Of a stretch of 64,000 nt of DNA, positions 50,969 through 59,841 are shown piece by piece (the first letter of the stretch is position 1; every line of letters begins with the position of its first letter). The stretch is taken from positions 186,001 to 250,000 of the forward strand of contig NZ_CP139145.1 of assembly GCF_034048115.1 (NCBI RefSeq), in the 5' to 3' direction. The DNA is from Pseudarthrobacter sp. IC2-21 (lineage in GTDB: Bacteria; Actinomycetota; Actinomycetes; Actinomycetales; Micrococcaceae). The notes under the pieces are model-generated. The model was not told the origin of the DNA, ran no database searches, and saw only the letters and a program-made list of their open reading frames with translations. The translations under genes were made by a program, and so were the position numbers.

Positions 50969-51105
50969 GAGCGATCCGGTTTAAGCCGCATTAAGTGAGA
51001 GAGCGTCGAGTAAAAACCCACGTTAAGTGAGAGAGCGTCGAGTAAAAACCCACGTTAAGTGAGAGAGCGTCGAGTAAAAACCCACATTAAGTGAGAGAGC
51101 GTCAG
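50969..51105 (-). repeat. Dispersed CTCTCTCACTTAATG repeat, locus F (tandem array)
   Basis: Four reverse-orientation units carry TTAAGTGAGAGAGCGTC at 50991, 51023, 51055 and 51087 (period 32), separated by GAGTAAAAACCCAC(G/A). The first 37 bases (50969-51005) are an inverted, 33/37-identical copy of 49385-49421 on the other side of the IS. Confidence 0.9.
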
Positions 51106-51389
51106 GCCTGTTCGGAGCTGGGGGGATCGTCGGCGTCGATTTCGTCCGAGTAGGGTGCGCGGGGGCCTTCGTTGCCGGCGGTAAGTTCGTTCGCGGCCAT
51201 GGCCAGCAGGTCCCGCTGGAGCTGGGGGAGGGAGAGCAGTCCCTGCATGTAGGCTTCCACCTCGTACTCGCCCACGGTCCCGCCGATGCCGAAGTAGTAC
51301 AGCCACAGGTCGCCGGTGGTAACTTGTGCTGCAGTCAGCGCTGCCTGGAGCCGGCGGCGCTGCTCGGGTTCGCTGCTATCGAAGCCCAT
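51102..51389 (-). CDS. Small protein of unknown function, copy A (GAF-ANTAR partner)
   Basis: A 95-residue protein. It shares LWLYYFGIGGT and a following acidic, leucine-rich helix (EAYMQGLLSLPQLQRDLL) with the 79-residue protein at 53051-53290. The ATG at 51389 lies inside the last codons of the upstream GAF-ANTAR gene (14-base overlap), with GAGG eight bases before it. No signal peptide or membrane segment is visible. I do not recognise the family. The repeated overlap with GAF-ANTAR genes suggests a functional partner, perhaps a modulator of that regulator. Confidence 0.75.
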   Translation of the reverse strand: MGFDSSEPEQRRRLQAALTAAQVTTGDLWLYYFGIGGTVGEYEVEAYMQGLLSLPQLQRDLLAMAANELTAGNEGPRAPYSDEIDADDPPSSEQA

Positions 51390-52116
51390 CACTGGTGCCT
51401 CTAGGCCGGTCAGTGCTGACAGCCAAAAGAGCGGCGCTGACTTCGCTGAGCGTGGTGCGCGAGGTGCGGGCCTGCTTCATCAGCTGCTGCAAGGCCTCGT
51501 CCTCGCTGAGGGTATGGCGCTCCATGAGGACTCCGCAGGCCCGGTTGATCAGGTCCCTGCTGTGGAGGGCTGCCTGGAGGCTTTCACTGATGCGTGCGGG
51601 GGTTTCGGCAGTCTGGATGTGCGCGAGCAATGTTGCCGCGGGCGCGGCAAACAGCTCCATGAGGGTGGTGGTGGCCTCATCGAAGGCGTTGGGGGTTGCG
51701 GCGTAGATTTTCATGGCGCCGAGGGCCTCGCCGTCGGTAAGGAGTGGCGTGCTGACCACTGAGCGGATGGGAAGGCCAGCCACGGCTGAGCTCCAGCCCG
51801 GCCACCGGCCATCCTTGGCCACGTCGCGGATCAGGACGCTTTGCTCGGTGGCCCAGGCGGTGAGGCAGGGGCCCTGGACCAGTTCGTATTGCAGGGTATC
51901 AGCGCGTTGAACCACGGCATCCGTGGACCCTGAACTGACAGGCCGGGCATTGGGGTCAAGAATGGAAACGCCGGCTCCCAGCGTCCCCGGAATGGAGTCC
52001 CGGACGGCCCGCGAGAGCAGCTGCACGGCGCGGTCCACCTTCTCTTCCGTGAGGAGGAGCCCCATAATCCTGCCGAGGACGGTGGAAAGTTCATCCAGGG
52101 GATATTTCTTGATCAT
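51376..52116 (-). CDS. GAF-ANTAR domain regulator 3
   Basis: A 246-residue protein. A GAF domain (about residues 20-165, with LVQGPCLTAW and VVSTPLL) is followed by an ANTAR domain (about residues 180-240) with NRACGVLMERHTLSEDEAL. ANTAR domains bind paired RNA hairpins and cause transcription antitermination. The ATG at 52116 follows GGAGG with eight bases of spacing. The 3' end overlaps the small-protein gene. The signal sensed by the GAF domain is unknown. Confidence 0.88.
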   Translation of the reverse strand: MIKKYPLDELSTVLGRIMGLLLTEEKVDRAVQLLSRAVRDSIPGTLGAGVSILDPNARPVSSGSTDAVVQRADTLQYELVQGPCLTAWATEQSVLIRDVAKDGRWPGWSSAVAGLPIRSVVSTPLLTDGEALGAMKIYAATPNAFDEATTTLMELFAAPAATLLAHIQTAETPARISESLQAALHSRDLINRACGVLMERHTLSEDEALQQLMKQARTSRTTLSEVSAALLAVSTDRPRGTSDGLR

Positions 52117-52256
52117 ACTTTCTGCCTCCGGCCATTCAGCGTGACCGGCCATCGGAGGGCCGGATAACCCTGTTTCGGGCCGCTCAGCGCTTTCAGGTAA
52201 AGCCTAACGCGTCCGCTGGGCCGAGAGCCCCGCGCGGCACGATTCGCGTACACGGG

Positions 52257-53033
52257 CTATTCGTCATATGGGGTAGGGAATTCCTGTTCGCCGGAAACCG
52301 ACGAGACGATGCTGGCGGCCACCTCCCTCAGTTTGATGTTCCGGTGGCTGGACGTCTTCACCAGGATGTCGAATGCCTCATCCCGCCGGCACCTGTTCTG
52401 GGCAATGATGACCCCGATCGCCGTGTCGATAACGGTGCGGGATTTCAGGGCCGCGGAGAGGTCATCACGCGCAGTACGCAACTGCGCCATGTTCAGTGCA
52501 ATATCGAGGGCTTTCGCGGCTGTGCCGGTGAGGCTCTCGGCCTGGTCAATCCCGTCATGCGAGAAGCCGTCCGGGACGGGCGCGTACAGGTTCACCACGG
52601 CCTGCGCGGGTGCCTGGAGATGCATGGGTACGGCGAGGATGGATCTGATCTCCACGGCGCGTGCGGCACCGTTGTATTTGGGCCAGCGTGGTTCCGAGTC
52701 CAGATCCGGGACGTAGATCACAGTCCCGTTCCGGAGGGCCGTGAGGCAGGGCCCGTCGCCGAAGCTGTTCTGCAGTTCATCCAGGGCCCGGGCCCTGGAA
52801 TCGCTGCTGGCCACCGTGGTGGGCCGTTTGTTCCGGATTACGGTGATCCCGCACGAGATGTGGTTCCCGCTCTGTGACAGCCGCGAGGCCATGATGGCGG
52901 CCATATCCGTGAGGAAGTCACGGACGTCGGAACTTTGCAGGATGACGTCCTGGAGCTGGAGGACAAAATCTTCCACGCTCTCTTCCCGGCCGCCGTCGTA
53001 ATGGAACTTCCGCGTATCCATTCCCTCGGACAT
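52257..53033 (-). CDS. GAF-ANTAR domain regulator 2
   Basis: A 258-residue protein. Its GAF domain includes DGPCLTALRNGTVIYVPDL and SILAVPMHL, and its ANTAR domain includes TAIGVIIAQNRCRRDEAFDIL. The ATG at 53033 has a strong GGAAGGGAG five bases upstream. It begins 17 bases after the end of the upstream small protein (copy B) and, unlike its two neighbours, is not followed by a small-protein gene. Confidence 0.88.
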   Translation of the reverse strand: MSEGMDTRKFHYDGGREESVEDFVLQLQDVILQSSDVRDFLTDMAAIMASRLSQSGNHISCGITVIRNKRPTTVASSDSRARALDELQNSFGDGPCLTALRNGTVIYVPDLDSEPRWPKYNGAARAVEIRSILAVPMHLQAPAQAVVNLYAPVPDGFSHDGIDQAESLTGTAAKALDIALNMAQLRTARDDLSAALKSRTVIDTAIGVIIAQNRCRRDEAFDILVKTSSHRNIKLREVAASIVSSVSGEQEFPTPYDE

Positions 53034-53050
53034 GGGCACTCCCTTCCTCT

Positions 53051-53290
53051 TCAGTCCGCCGTGATCTCTTTGATGGCGGTATGGAGCAGATCCACCTGCA
53101 GGGGAGGAAGCTCCACCATTTCATTCAGATAGGCGTCCAGCACCACTTCATCTGCAGTGCCGCCGATTCCGCAATAGTAGGTCCACAGCTCGGGGACCGT
53201 CAGGTTTGCCCGCTGGAACTGAGCCGCCGCAAACTTGCGCGGGTCCGGTTCGAAGGCAGACTGCTCGGAAGAAGCCCTGTCACTGATCAT
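53051..53290 (-). CDS. Small protein of unknown function, copy B (GAF-ANTAR partner)
   Basis: A 79-residue paralog of the protein at 51102-51389. It shares LWTYYCGIGGT, an acidic stretch and an LPPLQVDLL helix. Its ATG lies within the end of GAF-ANTAR regulator 1 (11-base overlap), with GGAGAG five bases upstream. The same arrangement in both copies argues for translational coupling with the regulator. Family and function are unknown. Confidence 0.75.
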   Translation of the reverse strand: MISDRASSEQSAFEPDPRKFAAAQFQRANLTVPELWTYYCGIGGTADEVVLDAYLNEMVELPPLQVDLLHTAIKEITAD

Positions 53291-54014
53291 CGGTCTCTCC
53301 GGTAATCACCGGAATCCCGGATGCGTTGCGCAGGATGTCCTGGGCGATGTCATGCATCCGCCGGTTGGTGCTGCGGGAGGCCAACTGCAAAAGCTCAAGC
53401 GCAGCCTCATGGCTACAGCGGTTGTGCACCATGATGAGTGAAACGGCTGAGTCCACGATCGCCCGGGAGCGGAGCGCGGACCTGAGGTGTTCCGGATAGG
53501 GCTCAGGAGAATGCACCCGCATGGCCAGGCGGAGGATCCTGGAAAGGGACTTGGCGTGATCTTCCACTGCCGCGACCGTCTCCGCCGAGAATGCGTGGGC
53601 TTTGGTTGAATAGCAGTTCAACGCCGCCCGGGAGCCGTTGTCGGCGGGAATGGGGACAGCCAGAATCGTCTGGATTCCCTCGCTCGAAATGGCTTTTGCG
53701 TACCACTCCCAGCTCTCGTCCGCCTCAAGATCGGGGATGTGGACCGTGCGCTGGTGCCGCAGGGCGGTCAGGCACGGACCGTCGTCGTAAGCGTACTGGC
53801 GCTCATCGAGGCTGCGCGCTTCAGCGGAGCTGCTGGCCACCGTTGCCGGGCCGCTCTGGCGTTCCACCGTAATGGCGCACAGCATGGGCGCATCCCCGCC
53901 GAGCAGGGACGCGGAAATGGCGGTAAGTTCCAGAAGGAATTCGGTGAAGCCGGGGCTCTCCAGCAGCAGGTCCTGCAATTGCTCGGCGGTGGGGAGGGCG
54001 TTGTTCTCGGCCAT
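53280..54014 (-). CDS. GAF-ANTAR domain regulator 1
   Basis: A 244-residue protein from the chosen start. The GAF domain contains DDGPCLTALRHQRTVHIPDL and TILAVPIPA. The ANTAR domain contains SRAIVDSAVSLIMVHNRCSHEAAL; the usual Gly of the ANTAR GVLM-like motif is replaced by Ser. The ATG at 54014 follows GAGG. An alternative ATG near 54138, after AAAGAG, would add about 41 residues. It is the first gene of the minus-strand run of three regulators and two small proteins, and divergent from the hydrolase gene. Confidence 0.85.
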   Translation of the reverse strand: MAENNALPTAEQLQDLLLESPGFTEFLLELTAISASLLGGDAPMLCAITVERQSGPATVASSSAEARSLDERQYAYDDGPCLTALRHQRTVHIPDLEADESWEWYAKAISSEGIQTILAVPIPADNGSRAALNCYSTKAHAFSAETVAAVEDHAKSLSRILRLAMRVHSPEPYPEHLRSALRSRAIVDSAVSLIMVHNRCSHEAALELLQLASRSTNRRMHDIAQDILRNASGIPVITGETDDQ

Positions 54015-54212
54015 GCGGCCTCGATTCCATGCATCGCCGGAGGTCACTGACCCGGCTGGCGGCTGGGCGCTCTCTGCGCGCACGGCCCGAATAGTTAACC
54101 CCGGACCCTTGTGCCACCCGAAATCTTCTACTATCGACATTACGCTCTTTGCAGGGCGCCGCGGGCTGGCCGGGTCAACTATTAGTAGGGCACAACAGAA
54201 GTGGGGGATGGG

Positions 54213-55010
54213 GTGAAGCGGCACAAATACCAGTACGGTGGCGACCCCAGCCAGTGGGGTGAGCTCTTCCTGCCGGACGTGCCCGACGGCGGTGCGCACC
54301 AGGGGATAGTGGTGGTGATTCACGGGGGCTACTGGCGCCCGCAGTACGGCGCCGAACTAGGGGAACCGATCGCAACGGACCTGGCCGCCCAGGGCATCGC
54401 CGCCTGGAACCTCGAATACCGGCGTGCCGGAAACGGGGGAGGCTGGCCCCATACCTTCCTGGACGTGCTGGCGGGACTCGACAAGCTGCGCGATGTTGCG
54501 GCCGGGCATGGCCTGAGCCTGGACCGCGTGGTGGCGTTGGGGCATTCGGCCGGCGGCCACCTTGCCGTCTGGGCGGCCGGCCGGGACATACTCGCCGAGT
54601 CCGGCCTGCCGGAGGTGCACCGGCAGCTACCGTCGCAGCAGGATGCGGTGCACCTTACGGGTGTGGTCAGCCAGTCCGGCCTCCTCAACCTCGCCGAGGC
54701 GGAGCGGCTGAACCTCAGCAATGGTGCGGTGAGCAACCTGCTGGGGGGACCGTCGTCGGACTATCCGCTCCGCCTCCGGTACGCGGACCCCATGACCGCC
54801 CTCCCGCTGGCCGTGCCCGTAATTGCGGTTCACGGGGCCGCCGACGACACCGTTCCCTTGAGCCAGTCCGGGTCCTACGTCGAGGCGGGCACGTCAGCAC
54901 ACATGCCGGTCCGGTTGGTGACGGTTCCCGGCGACCATTACGACCTCATCGACCCGAAAACCGCCGCGTACCGCACGTGCCGCGAGCTGGTTCGGTCGCT
55001 CCTGGGTTAG
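54213..55010 (+). CDS. Alpha/beta hydrolase, kynurenine formamidase-like
   Basis: A 265-residue serine hydrolase. It has an oxyanion-hole motif VIHGGYW near residue 34, the nucleophile elbow GHSAGGH near residue 110, a late Asp in GAADDTVPL, and the catalytic His in GDHYDLID. HGGYW with GHSAGGH is typical of kynurenine formamidases and related esterases, but no tryptophan catabolic genes are nearby, so the substrate is open. The start is GTG 54213 after GGGGGAT, or a GTG four codons earlier. Confidence 0.82.
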   Translation: MKRHKYQYGGDPSQWGELFLPDVPDGGAHQGIVVVIHGGYWRPQYGAELGEPIATDLAAQGIAAWNLEYRRAGNGGGWPHTFLDVLAGLDKLRDVAAGHGLSLDRVVALGHSAGGHLAVWAAGRDILAESGLPEVHRQLPSQQDAVHLTGVVSQSGLLNLAEAERLNLSNGAVSNLLGGPSSDYPLRLRYADPMTALPLAVPVIAVHGAADDTVPLSQSGSYVEAGTSAHMPVRLVTVPGDHYDLIDPKTAAYRTCRELVRSLLG

Positions 55011-55128
55011 ATTCGGGGCCTGGGGTACGGATTCCGGAAATTAGGTACGACACTCTAGACATTGGACATCCCATCTCCTGTACTCTAGGAGTAAGACAAG
55101 TCGCCTGCCGGCGCAAGGAGGAGATCAC

Positions 55129-55860
55129 GTGGCTACCGCATCCCAGGAAGTTTCACCTGCCCGTTTCAGCGCGCAGCTCCGGTCGCATGCCCTGCAGACG
55201 CGGATCATGGACCTCATCCTGGAGCGTGGCCTGGACGTGGGGGACGCCCTGCCCACCGAAAGTGAACTCTCCGCCGAGCTCGGGGTGGGCCGCAACACCG
55301 TCCGCGAATCCCTGAAGGTACTGCAGGCACTCGGCGTCATAGAGATCCGGCACGGCTTCGGCATGTTCGTCGCCCCCAACAACTTCAGCGCCCTGGTCTC
55401 CGGCCTGACCTTCCGCGGCCGGCTGTCGCTGCGCCACAAGGGCGAAGAAGCCATGGAACTGATCGACGTGCGGCAGGCCCTCGAATCCGGGCTGATCGGC
55501 TCCGCCATCGACCTCCTCACGGACCAGCACCTCGCGGATCTGCGCACCACGATGGAAGCGATGGAAGCGGCCGCCAAGAATGGCGAGCACCTGTATGTGC
55601 ACGACGCCGAGTTCCACCGCCGCCTTTACGCGCCCCTTAACAATGAGCTGCTGATCAACCTGATGGACGTGTTCTGGCAGGTGTACCGCAAGATCCACCT
55701 GGCTCTCGGTACCGGCCCGGTCAACCTCGAAGAGCAGACCCGGGTCCACTGGGACATCTACCAAGCCGTGGCCGACAAGGACAAAGCGTTGGCCTCCGAG
55801 CGCCTGCAGCGCCACTTTGACGGCATCCGCCTGAAACTCAAGGAAGTCGCGGCCAGCTAG
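55129..55860 (+). CDS. FadR-type GntR-family (FCD) regulator
   Basis: A 243-residue regulator. The winged helix contains PTESELSAELGVGRNTVRES and LGVIEIRHGFGMFV, and the FCD domain carries DAEFHRRLYAPLNNELL. The GTG start follows a very strong AAGGAGGAG. It precedes nagB in the same direction with an 86-base gap, so control of amino-sugar use is plausible. Upstream, two ACTCTAG copies (55052-55058 and 55082-55088) lie 30 bases apart and may be part of its operator. Confidence 0.88.
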   Translation: MATASQEVSPARFSAQLRSHALQTRIMDLILERGLDVGDALPTESELSAELGVGRNTVRESLKVLQALGVIEIRHGFGMFVAPNNFSALVSGLTFRGRLSLRHKGEEAMELIDVRQALESGLIGSAIDLLTDQHLADLRTTMEAMEAAAKNGEHLYVHDAEFHRRLYAPLNNELLINLMDVFWQVYRKIHLALGTGPVNLEEQTRVHWDIYQAVADKDKALASERLQRHFDGIRLKLKEVAAS

Positions 55861-55946
55861 CGCGGCCGCATCCACACGCCCTGCCCGGCGCCCGCACCCG
55901 CGGGCGGACTTAGCCCTGCCCGCTTTTCGTAGAGAGTGCCTTTGAC

Positions 55947-56714
55947 GTGGAAATCTTCGTAGTGCCCACCGCCGCCGCCACCGGTTCCGTTGCCGCCGGG
56001 ATCCTTGCCGCGGTCATCCGCAGCAAACCCGGCGCCGTCCTGGGCCTGGCCACCGGCGGCTCGCCGCTGCCTATCTACAAAGCGCTCGCGGGCCATTCGG
56101 TGGACATGTCAGGGGTCAGCGGCTTCGCCCTGGACGAATACGTGGGCCTGCCCGCCGGCCACCCGGAAAGCTACGCGGAAGTTATCCGGCGTGAGGTGAC
56201 TGAACGGCTGCACCTGGACCGCGCCAGGGTGGCCGTGCCGGACGGCAGTGCTGCGGACCCCGGCCGGGCGGCTGCCGACTATGACGCCGCCATTGCCGCC
56301 GCCGGCGGGATCGACGTGCAGATTTTGGGCATCGGCCACAACGGGCACCTGGCCTTCAACGAGCCGGGCTCCGCCCTGGACTCCCGGACCCGCGTGGAGG
56401 TCCTCACCGAGCGCACCCGGGCGGCCAACGCCCGCTACTTCAGCACTCCCGCGGAAGTCCCGCTCCGCTGCATCACCCAGGGCCTGGGCACCATCATGGA
56501 GGCCCGGCACCTTTTGCTGGTGGTCAATGGTGCGGACAAGGCAGCCATCCTGGCCGCCGCGCTGAACGGTCCCGTCTCCGCCGGCTGCCCGGCGTCAGTC
56601 CTGCAGCGGCACCCGCACGTGACGGTGGTGGCCGACGAGGCAGCCGCCTCACAGCTGGCGCCGGGCAGCGGCCAGGTGGCCGTGCGGGTGGCGGAAGCGG
56701 CCGCCGGCGTCTAA
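55947..56714 (+). CDS. nagB: Glucosamine-6-phosphate deaminase
   Basis: A 255-residue isomerase/deaminase. It has GGSPLPIYKAL near residue 36, ALDEYVGL with the catalytic Asp near residue 65, and ILGIGHNGHLAFNEPGS with the catalytic His near residue 135. It converts glucosamine 6-phosphate to fructose 6-phosphate and ammonia. The start is a GTG at 55947. The usual partner nagA is not in the window. It converges with gabD across a 9-base gap. Confidence 0.93.
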   Translation: MEIFVVPTAAATGSVAAGILAAVIRSKPGAVLGLATGGSPLPIYKALAGHSVDMSGVSGFALDEYVGLPAGHPESYAEVIRREVTERLHLDRARVAVPDGSAADPGRAAADYDAAIAAAGGIDVQILGIGHNGHLAFNEPGSALDSRTRVEVLTERTRAANARYFSTPAEVPLRCITQGLGTIMEARHLLLVVNGADKAAILAAALNGPVSAGCPASVLQRHPHVTVVADEAAASQLAPGSGQVAVRVAEAAAGV

Positions 56715-56723
56715 GAGCCCGTC

Positions 56724-58229
56724 CTAATGCCCGGCGTAGGGGTCTGCGATGCCGATGTATTGGGTGGTGGTGTATTCGGCGATGCCTTCGGTGCCGCCTT
56801 CGCGGCCGAGACCTGATTGCTTGACGCCGCCGAAGGGTGCCGCCGCGTTGGAGATGACTCCGGCGTTGAAGCCCACCATGCCGAATTCGATCTGTTCGGC
56901 CACCCGCAGGAGGCGGTTGAAGTCCCGGCTGTAGAGGTAGGACGCGAGGCCGTATTCGCTGGCGTTGGCGAGCCGGATGGCGTCCGCTTCATTGGCGAAG
57001 GTGGTGATGGGGGCGACGGGGCCGAAGATTTCCTGACGGAGGATCGCGGCGTCATTGGGCACGTTGGCCAGGACGGTGGGCGGGTAGAAGTACCCGGGCC
57101 CGTCCACGGGGGAGCCCCCGGTGAGGGCGGTGGCGCCGGCGTCGACGGCGGCGGTCACCAGCGCGTGCACGTCGTCGCGGGCTCCGGCGTCGATCAGCGG
57201 TCCCACCTGGGTTGCGGGCTCGGTGCCGCGGCCGGTGGTCAGGGCGCCCATCGCGGCGGCGAACTTGGCGGTGAATTCCTGGGCCACGGATTCCTGGACG
57301 AGGAACCGGTTGGCGGCGGTGCAGGCCTCGCCCATGTTCCGCATCTTGGCCGCCATGGCCCCGTCGACGGCGGCGTCCAGGTCGGCGTCCTCGAACACGA
57401 TGAAGGGGGCGTTGCCGCCGAGTTCCATGGAGGTCCGCAGTACGTTCTGTGCGGCGTCGGCCATGAGGCGTTTGCCCACCGGGGTGGAGCCGGTGAAGCT
57501 CACCTTGCGGAGCCGGGAATCCTTCAGCAGCGGCCCGGAAATCCCGGCCGCGCTGGCGGAGGACACAACGTTCAACACACCTGCCGGGAGCCCGGCGTCG
57601 AGCATGGTCTGCGCGAAGTATTGGGCGGTCAGCGGGGTGAGTTTGGCGGGCTTGAGGACCATGGTGCAGCCGGCGGCGATGGCGGGGGCCACCTTGCGGG
57701 TGGCCATGGCCAGCGGGAAGTTCCACGGCGTGATCAGCAGGCAGGGGCCGACGGGTTTGTGTTGGACGAGGATCTTGTTTTTGCCCTCGGGGGTGGTGAG
57801 GTAGCGGCCGTAGTCCCGGACGGTTTCTTCGGCGAACCAGCGCAGGAACTCGGCACCGTAGGTCACCTCAGCGCGGGCTTCGGCCAGGGGTTTGCCCATT
57901 TCCAGGGTCATCAGCAGCGCGAAATCCCCGGCGCGTTCGGTCACCAGGTCAAAGGCCCGCCGCAGGATCTCCGCCCGTTCCCGCGGCGCCGTCCGCGCCC
58001 AGGACGCCTGGACGGCATCCGCGGCGTCGAGCGCGGCCACCGCATCCTGGCTGGTTGCCGAGGCGAGGGTGGCGAGCACCTCCCCGGTGGCGGGATCATG
58101 CACGTCGAACGTGCCGCCGTCGGACGCGTCCACCCACTGCCCGCCGATCAGCACGCCGGTAGGAACTGAAGCCAGGAGCGAGGCCGTACGCTCCGGCGAA
58201 ACGGCAGGGGAGAGCGCAGAAAGTGTCAT
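56724..58229 (-). CDS. gabD: Succinate-semialdehyde dehydrogenase
   Basis: A 501-residue aldehyde dehydrogenase. Glu lies in MELGGNAPFIVF and the catalytic Cys in NMGEACTAANRFLV, matching the SSADH subgroup. It oxidises succinic semialdehyde to succinate. As last gene of the homoprotocatechuate operon it consumes the succinic semialdehyde released by HpaI. It begins 21 bases after hpaI ends. Confidence 0.92.
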   Translation of the reverse strand: MTLSALSPAVSPERTASLLASVPTGVLIGGQWVDASDGGTFDVHDPATGEVLATLASATSQDAVAALDAADAVQASWARTAPRERAEILRRAFDLVTERAGDFALLMTLEMGKPLAEARAEVTYGAEFLRWFAEETVRDYGRYLTTPEGKNKILVQHKPVGPCLLITPWNFPLAMATRKVAPAIAAGCTMVLKPAKLTPLTAQYFAQTMLDAGLPAGVLNVVSSASAAGISGPLLKDSRLRKVSFTGSTPVGKRLMADAAQNVLRTSMELGGNAPFIVFEDADLDAAVDGAMAAKMRNMGEACTAANRFLVQESVAQEFTAKFAAAMGALTTGRGTEPATQVGPLIDAGARDDVHALVTAAVDAGATALTGGSPVDGPGYFYPPTVLANVPNDAAILRQEIFGPVAPITTFANEADAIRLANASEYGLASYLYSRDFNRLLRVAEQIEFGMVGFNAGVISNAAAPFGGVKQSGLGREGGTEGIAEYTTTQYIGIADPYAGH

Positions 58230-58250
58230 CAGAAGTCCTTCGGAAAATGG

Positions 58251-59069
58251 TCAGTAGCTGGTGGCGGGAGAGTCGACGTCGGACCGTTGGATGTACCGGG
58301 CTGCGAGAGCCTCGGATCCGCGGGCCAGGAGGGCCACGTCCGCGCCCACCAGAATGAAGTTGGCGCCGCTGGCAAGGTAGTGATCCGCGGTCGCAGGGCT
58401 GAAGGCGTTGACGCCGGCGGGTTTCCCGGCCGCTTTCGCAGCCGCGAGGCAGTGTTCGACGGCGGCGCGCACCTCGGGGTGTTCCTGCTGTCCCAGGAAG
58501 CCCATGGAAGCGGCGAGGTCGGACGGTCCCAGGAAGATGGCGTCCACGCCGTCCACTTTCAGTATGTCCTCGACCGAGTCCACCGCGGCGGTGGACTCGA
58601 TCTGGACGGTGACGCTGATGGTTTCCGAGGCCCGGGCGAGGTAGTCCGGGACGCGGTTCCAGCGGGCGGCGCGGGCCAGCGCGGACCCGACCCCGCGGAC
58701 CCCGTGGGGCGGGTAGCGGGTGGCCGCCACCGCAGCTTCGGCGTCCGCCGCCGAGTTGACCATGGGGATCAGCAGGTTCTGCACGCCGAGGTCCAGGTAC
58801 TGCTTGATCAGCACGGTGTCGTTCACCGGTGGCCGGACCAGGGTGTGGACCGGGTAGCCGTGGACGGCCTGGAGCTGGGCGAGGATGGATTCAAGCCCGT
58901 TGGGGCTGTGTTCGGCGTCGACCAGGAGCCAGTCCAGCCCGGACCCGGCGCAGAGTTCGGCGATCAGCGGGCTGCCGGAACACACCCACATGCCGGCCAG
59001 CGGACGGCCCTCCTCGCCCGCCTGTCCGCGGAGGGCGTCCCGGAAAGTGTCTTCTAGTCGAAGCGGCAT
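58251..59069 (-). CDS. hpaI: 4-hydroxy-2-oxoheptanedioate aldolase
   Basis: A 272-residue class II pyruvate aldolase. It shows VDAEHSPNG near residue 40, the metal-binding Glu in QIESTAAVDSVEDI, and GPSDLAASMG. It cleaves 4-hydroxy-2-oxoheptanedioate to pyruvate and succinic semialdehyde. The ATG at 59069 lies inside the end of hpaH (16-base overlap). A longer frame to 59126 was rejected. Confidence 0.92.
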   Translation of the reverse strand: MPLRLEDTFRDALRGQAGEEGRPLAGMWVCSGSPLIAELCAGSGLDWLLVDAEHSPNGLESILAQLQAVHGYPVHTLVRPPVNDTVLIKQYLDLGVQNLLIPMVNSAADAEAAVAATRYPPHGVRGVGSALARAARWNRVPDYLARASETISVTVQIESTAAVDSVEDILKVDGVDAIFLGPSDLAASMGFLGQQEHPEVRAAVEHCLAAAKAAGKPAGVNAFSPATADHYLASGANFILVGADVALLARGSEALAARYIQRSDVDSPATSY

Positions 59070-59839
59070 GTGACAACTCCCAGTGGTCCGTAGTCGGCGT
59101 GGACGGTATCGCCCTTGTTGACCCACATCGGGCGGGTAAAGGAGCCGGCGAGGATGATGTCCCCGGCCTTCATGCTGTCACCGTGGGCGGCGATCTTGTT
59201 GGCCAGCCAGTGCACTCCGTTGGCCGGGTGGTCCAGGACCCCCGCGGCCACGCCGGTCTCCTCCACGGTCTGGTTCTTGTACAGGATGGCGGAGACCCAG
59301 CGGAGGTCCACGGCGTCGGGCCTGACCGGGCGGCCGCCGATCACCATGGCGCCCATCGCGGCGTTGTCCGAGATGGTGTCCACGATGGTCCGGCCCTCCA
59401 TCTCGATCCGGGAATCGAGGATCTCCAGGGCCGGGACCACGTAATCGGTGGCGTTCAGGACATCGAAGATGGTGCAGCCCGGCCCCTTCAGGGCGTCCTT
59501 CAGGACAAACGCCAGTTCCACTTCGACCCGGGGATGGGTGTACTTGTCCCACTCCACCGAGCAGCCCGTTTCCAGGACCATGTCATCGAAGATCGCGCCG
59601 TAGTCCGGTTCGGTGATGCCGGTGGCTGCCTGCATCGCCCGGGACGTGAGGCCGATCTTCCGGCCCACCAGCGTCCGCCCGGCTTCCTCATTCCGGCGGC
59701 GCCACAACTGCTGCACGGCATAGGAATCCTCCACCGTCATCTCCGGGTACCGTGCAGTCAGCCGGGAGACGGGCGTCCGTGAGCGGCCGGCCTCCACCAG
59801 CTCGTCCGCGATGGCCTCGATCGTCTTCGCATCCAGCAT
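59054..59839 (-). CDS. hpaH: 2-oxo-hepta-3-ene-1,7-dioate hydratase
   Basis: A 261-residue hydratase of the fumarylacetoacetate-hydrolase-like fold. It has GRKIGLTSRAMQ near residue 60 and a metal-binding set in PRVEVELAFVL. It hydrates the 2-oxo-ene-dioate before HpaI. It starts 2 bases after the hpaD stop and overlaps hpaI. Confidence 0.93.
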   Translation of the reverse strand: MLDAKTIEAIADELVEAGRSRTPVSRLTARYPEMTVEDSYAVQQLWRRRNEEAGRTLVGRKIGLTSRAMQAATGITEPDYGAIFDDMVLETGCSVEWDKYTHPRVEVELAFVLKDALKGPGCTIFDVLNATDYVVPALEILDSRIEMEGRTIVDTISDNAAMGAMVIGGRPVRPDAVDLRWVSAILYKNQTVEETGVAAGVLDHPANGVHWLANKIAAHGDSMKAGDIILAGSFTRPMWVNKGDTVHADYGPLGVVTCRFD

Positions 59840-59841
59840 GG

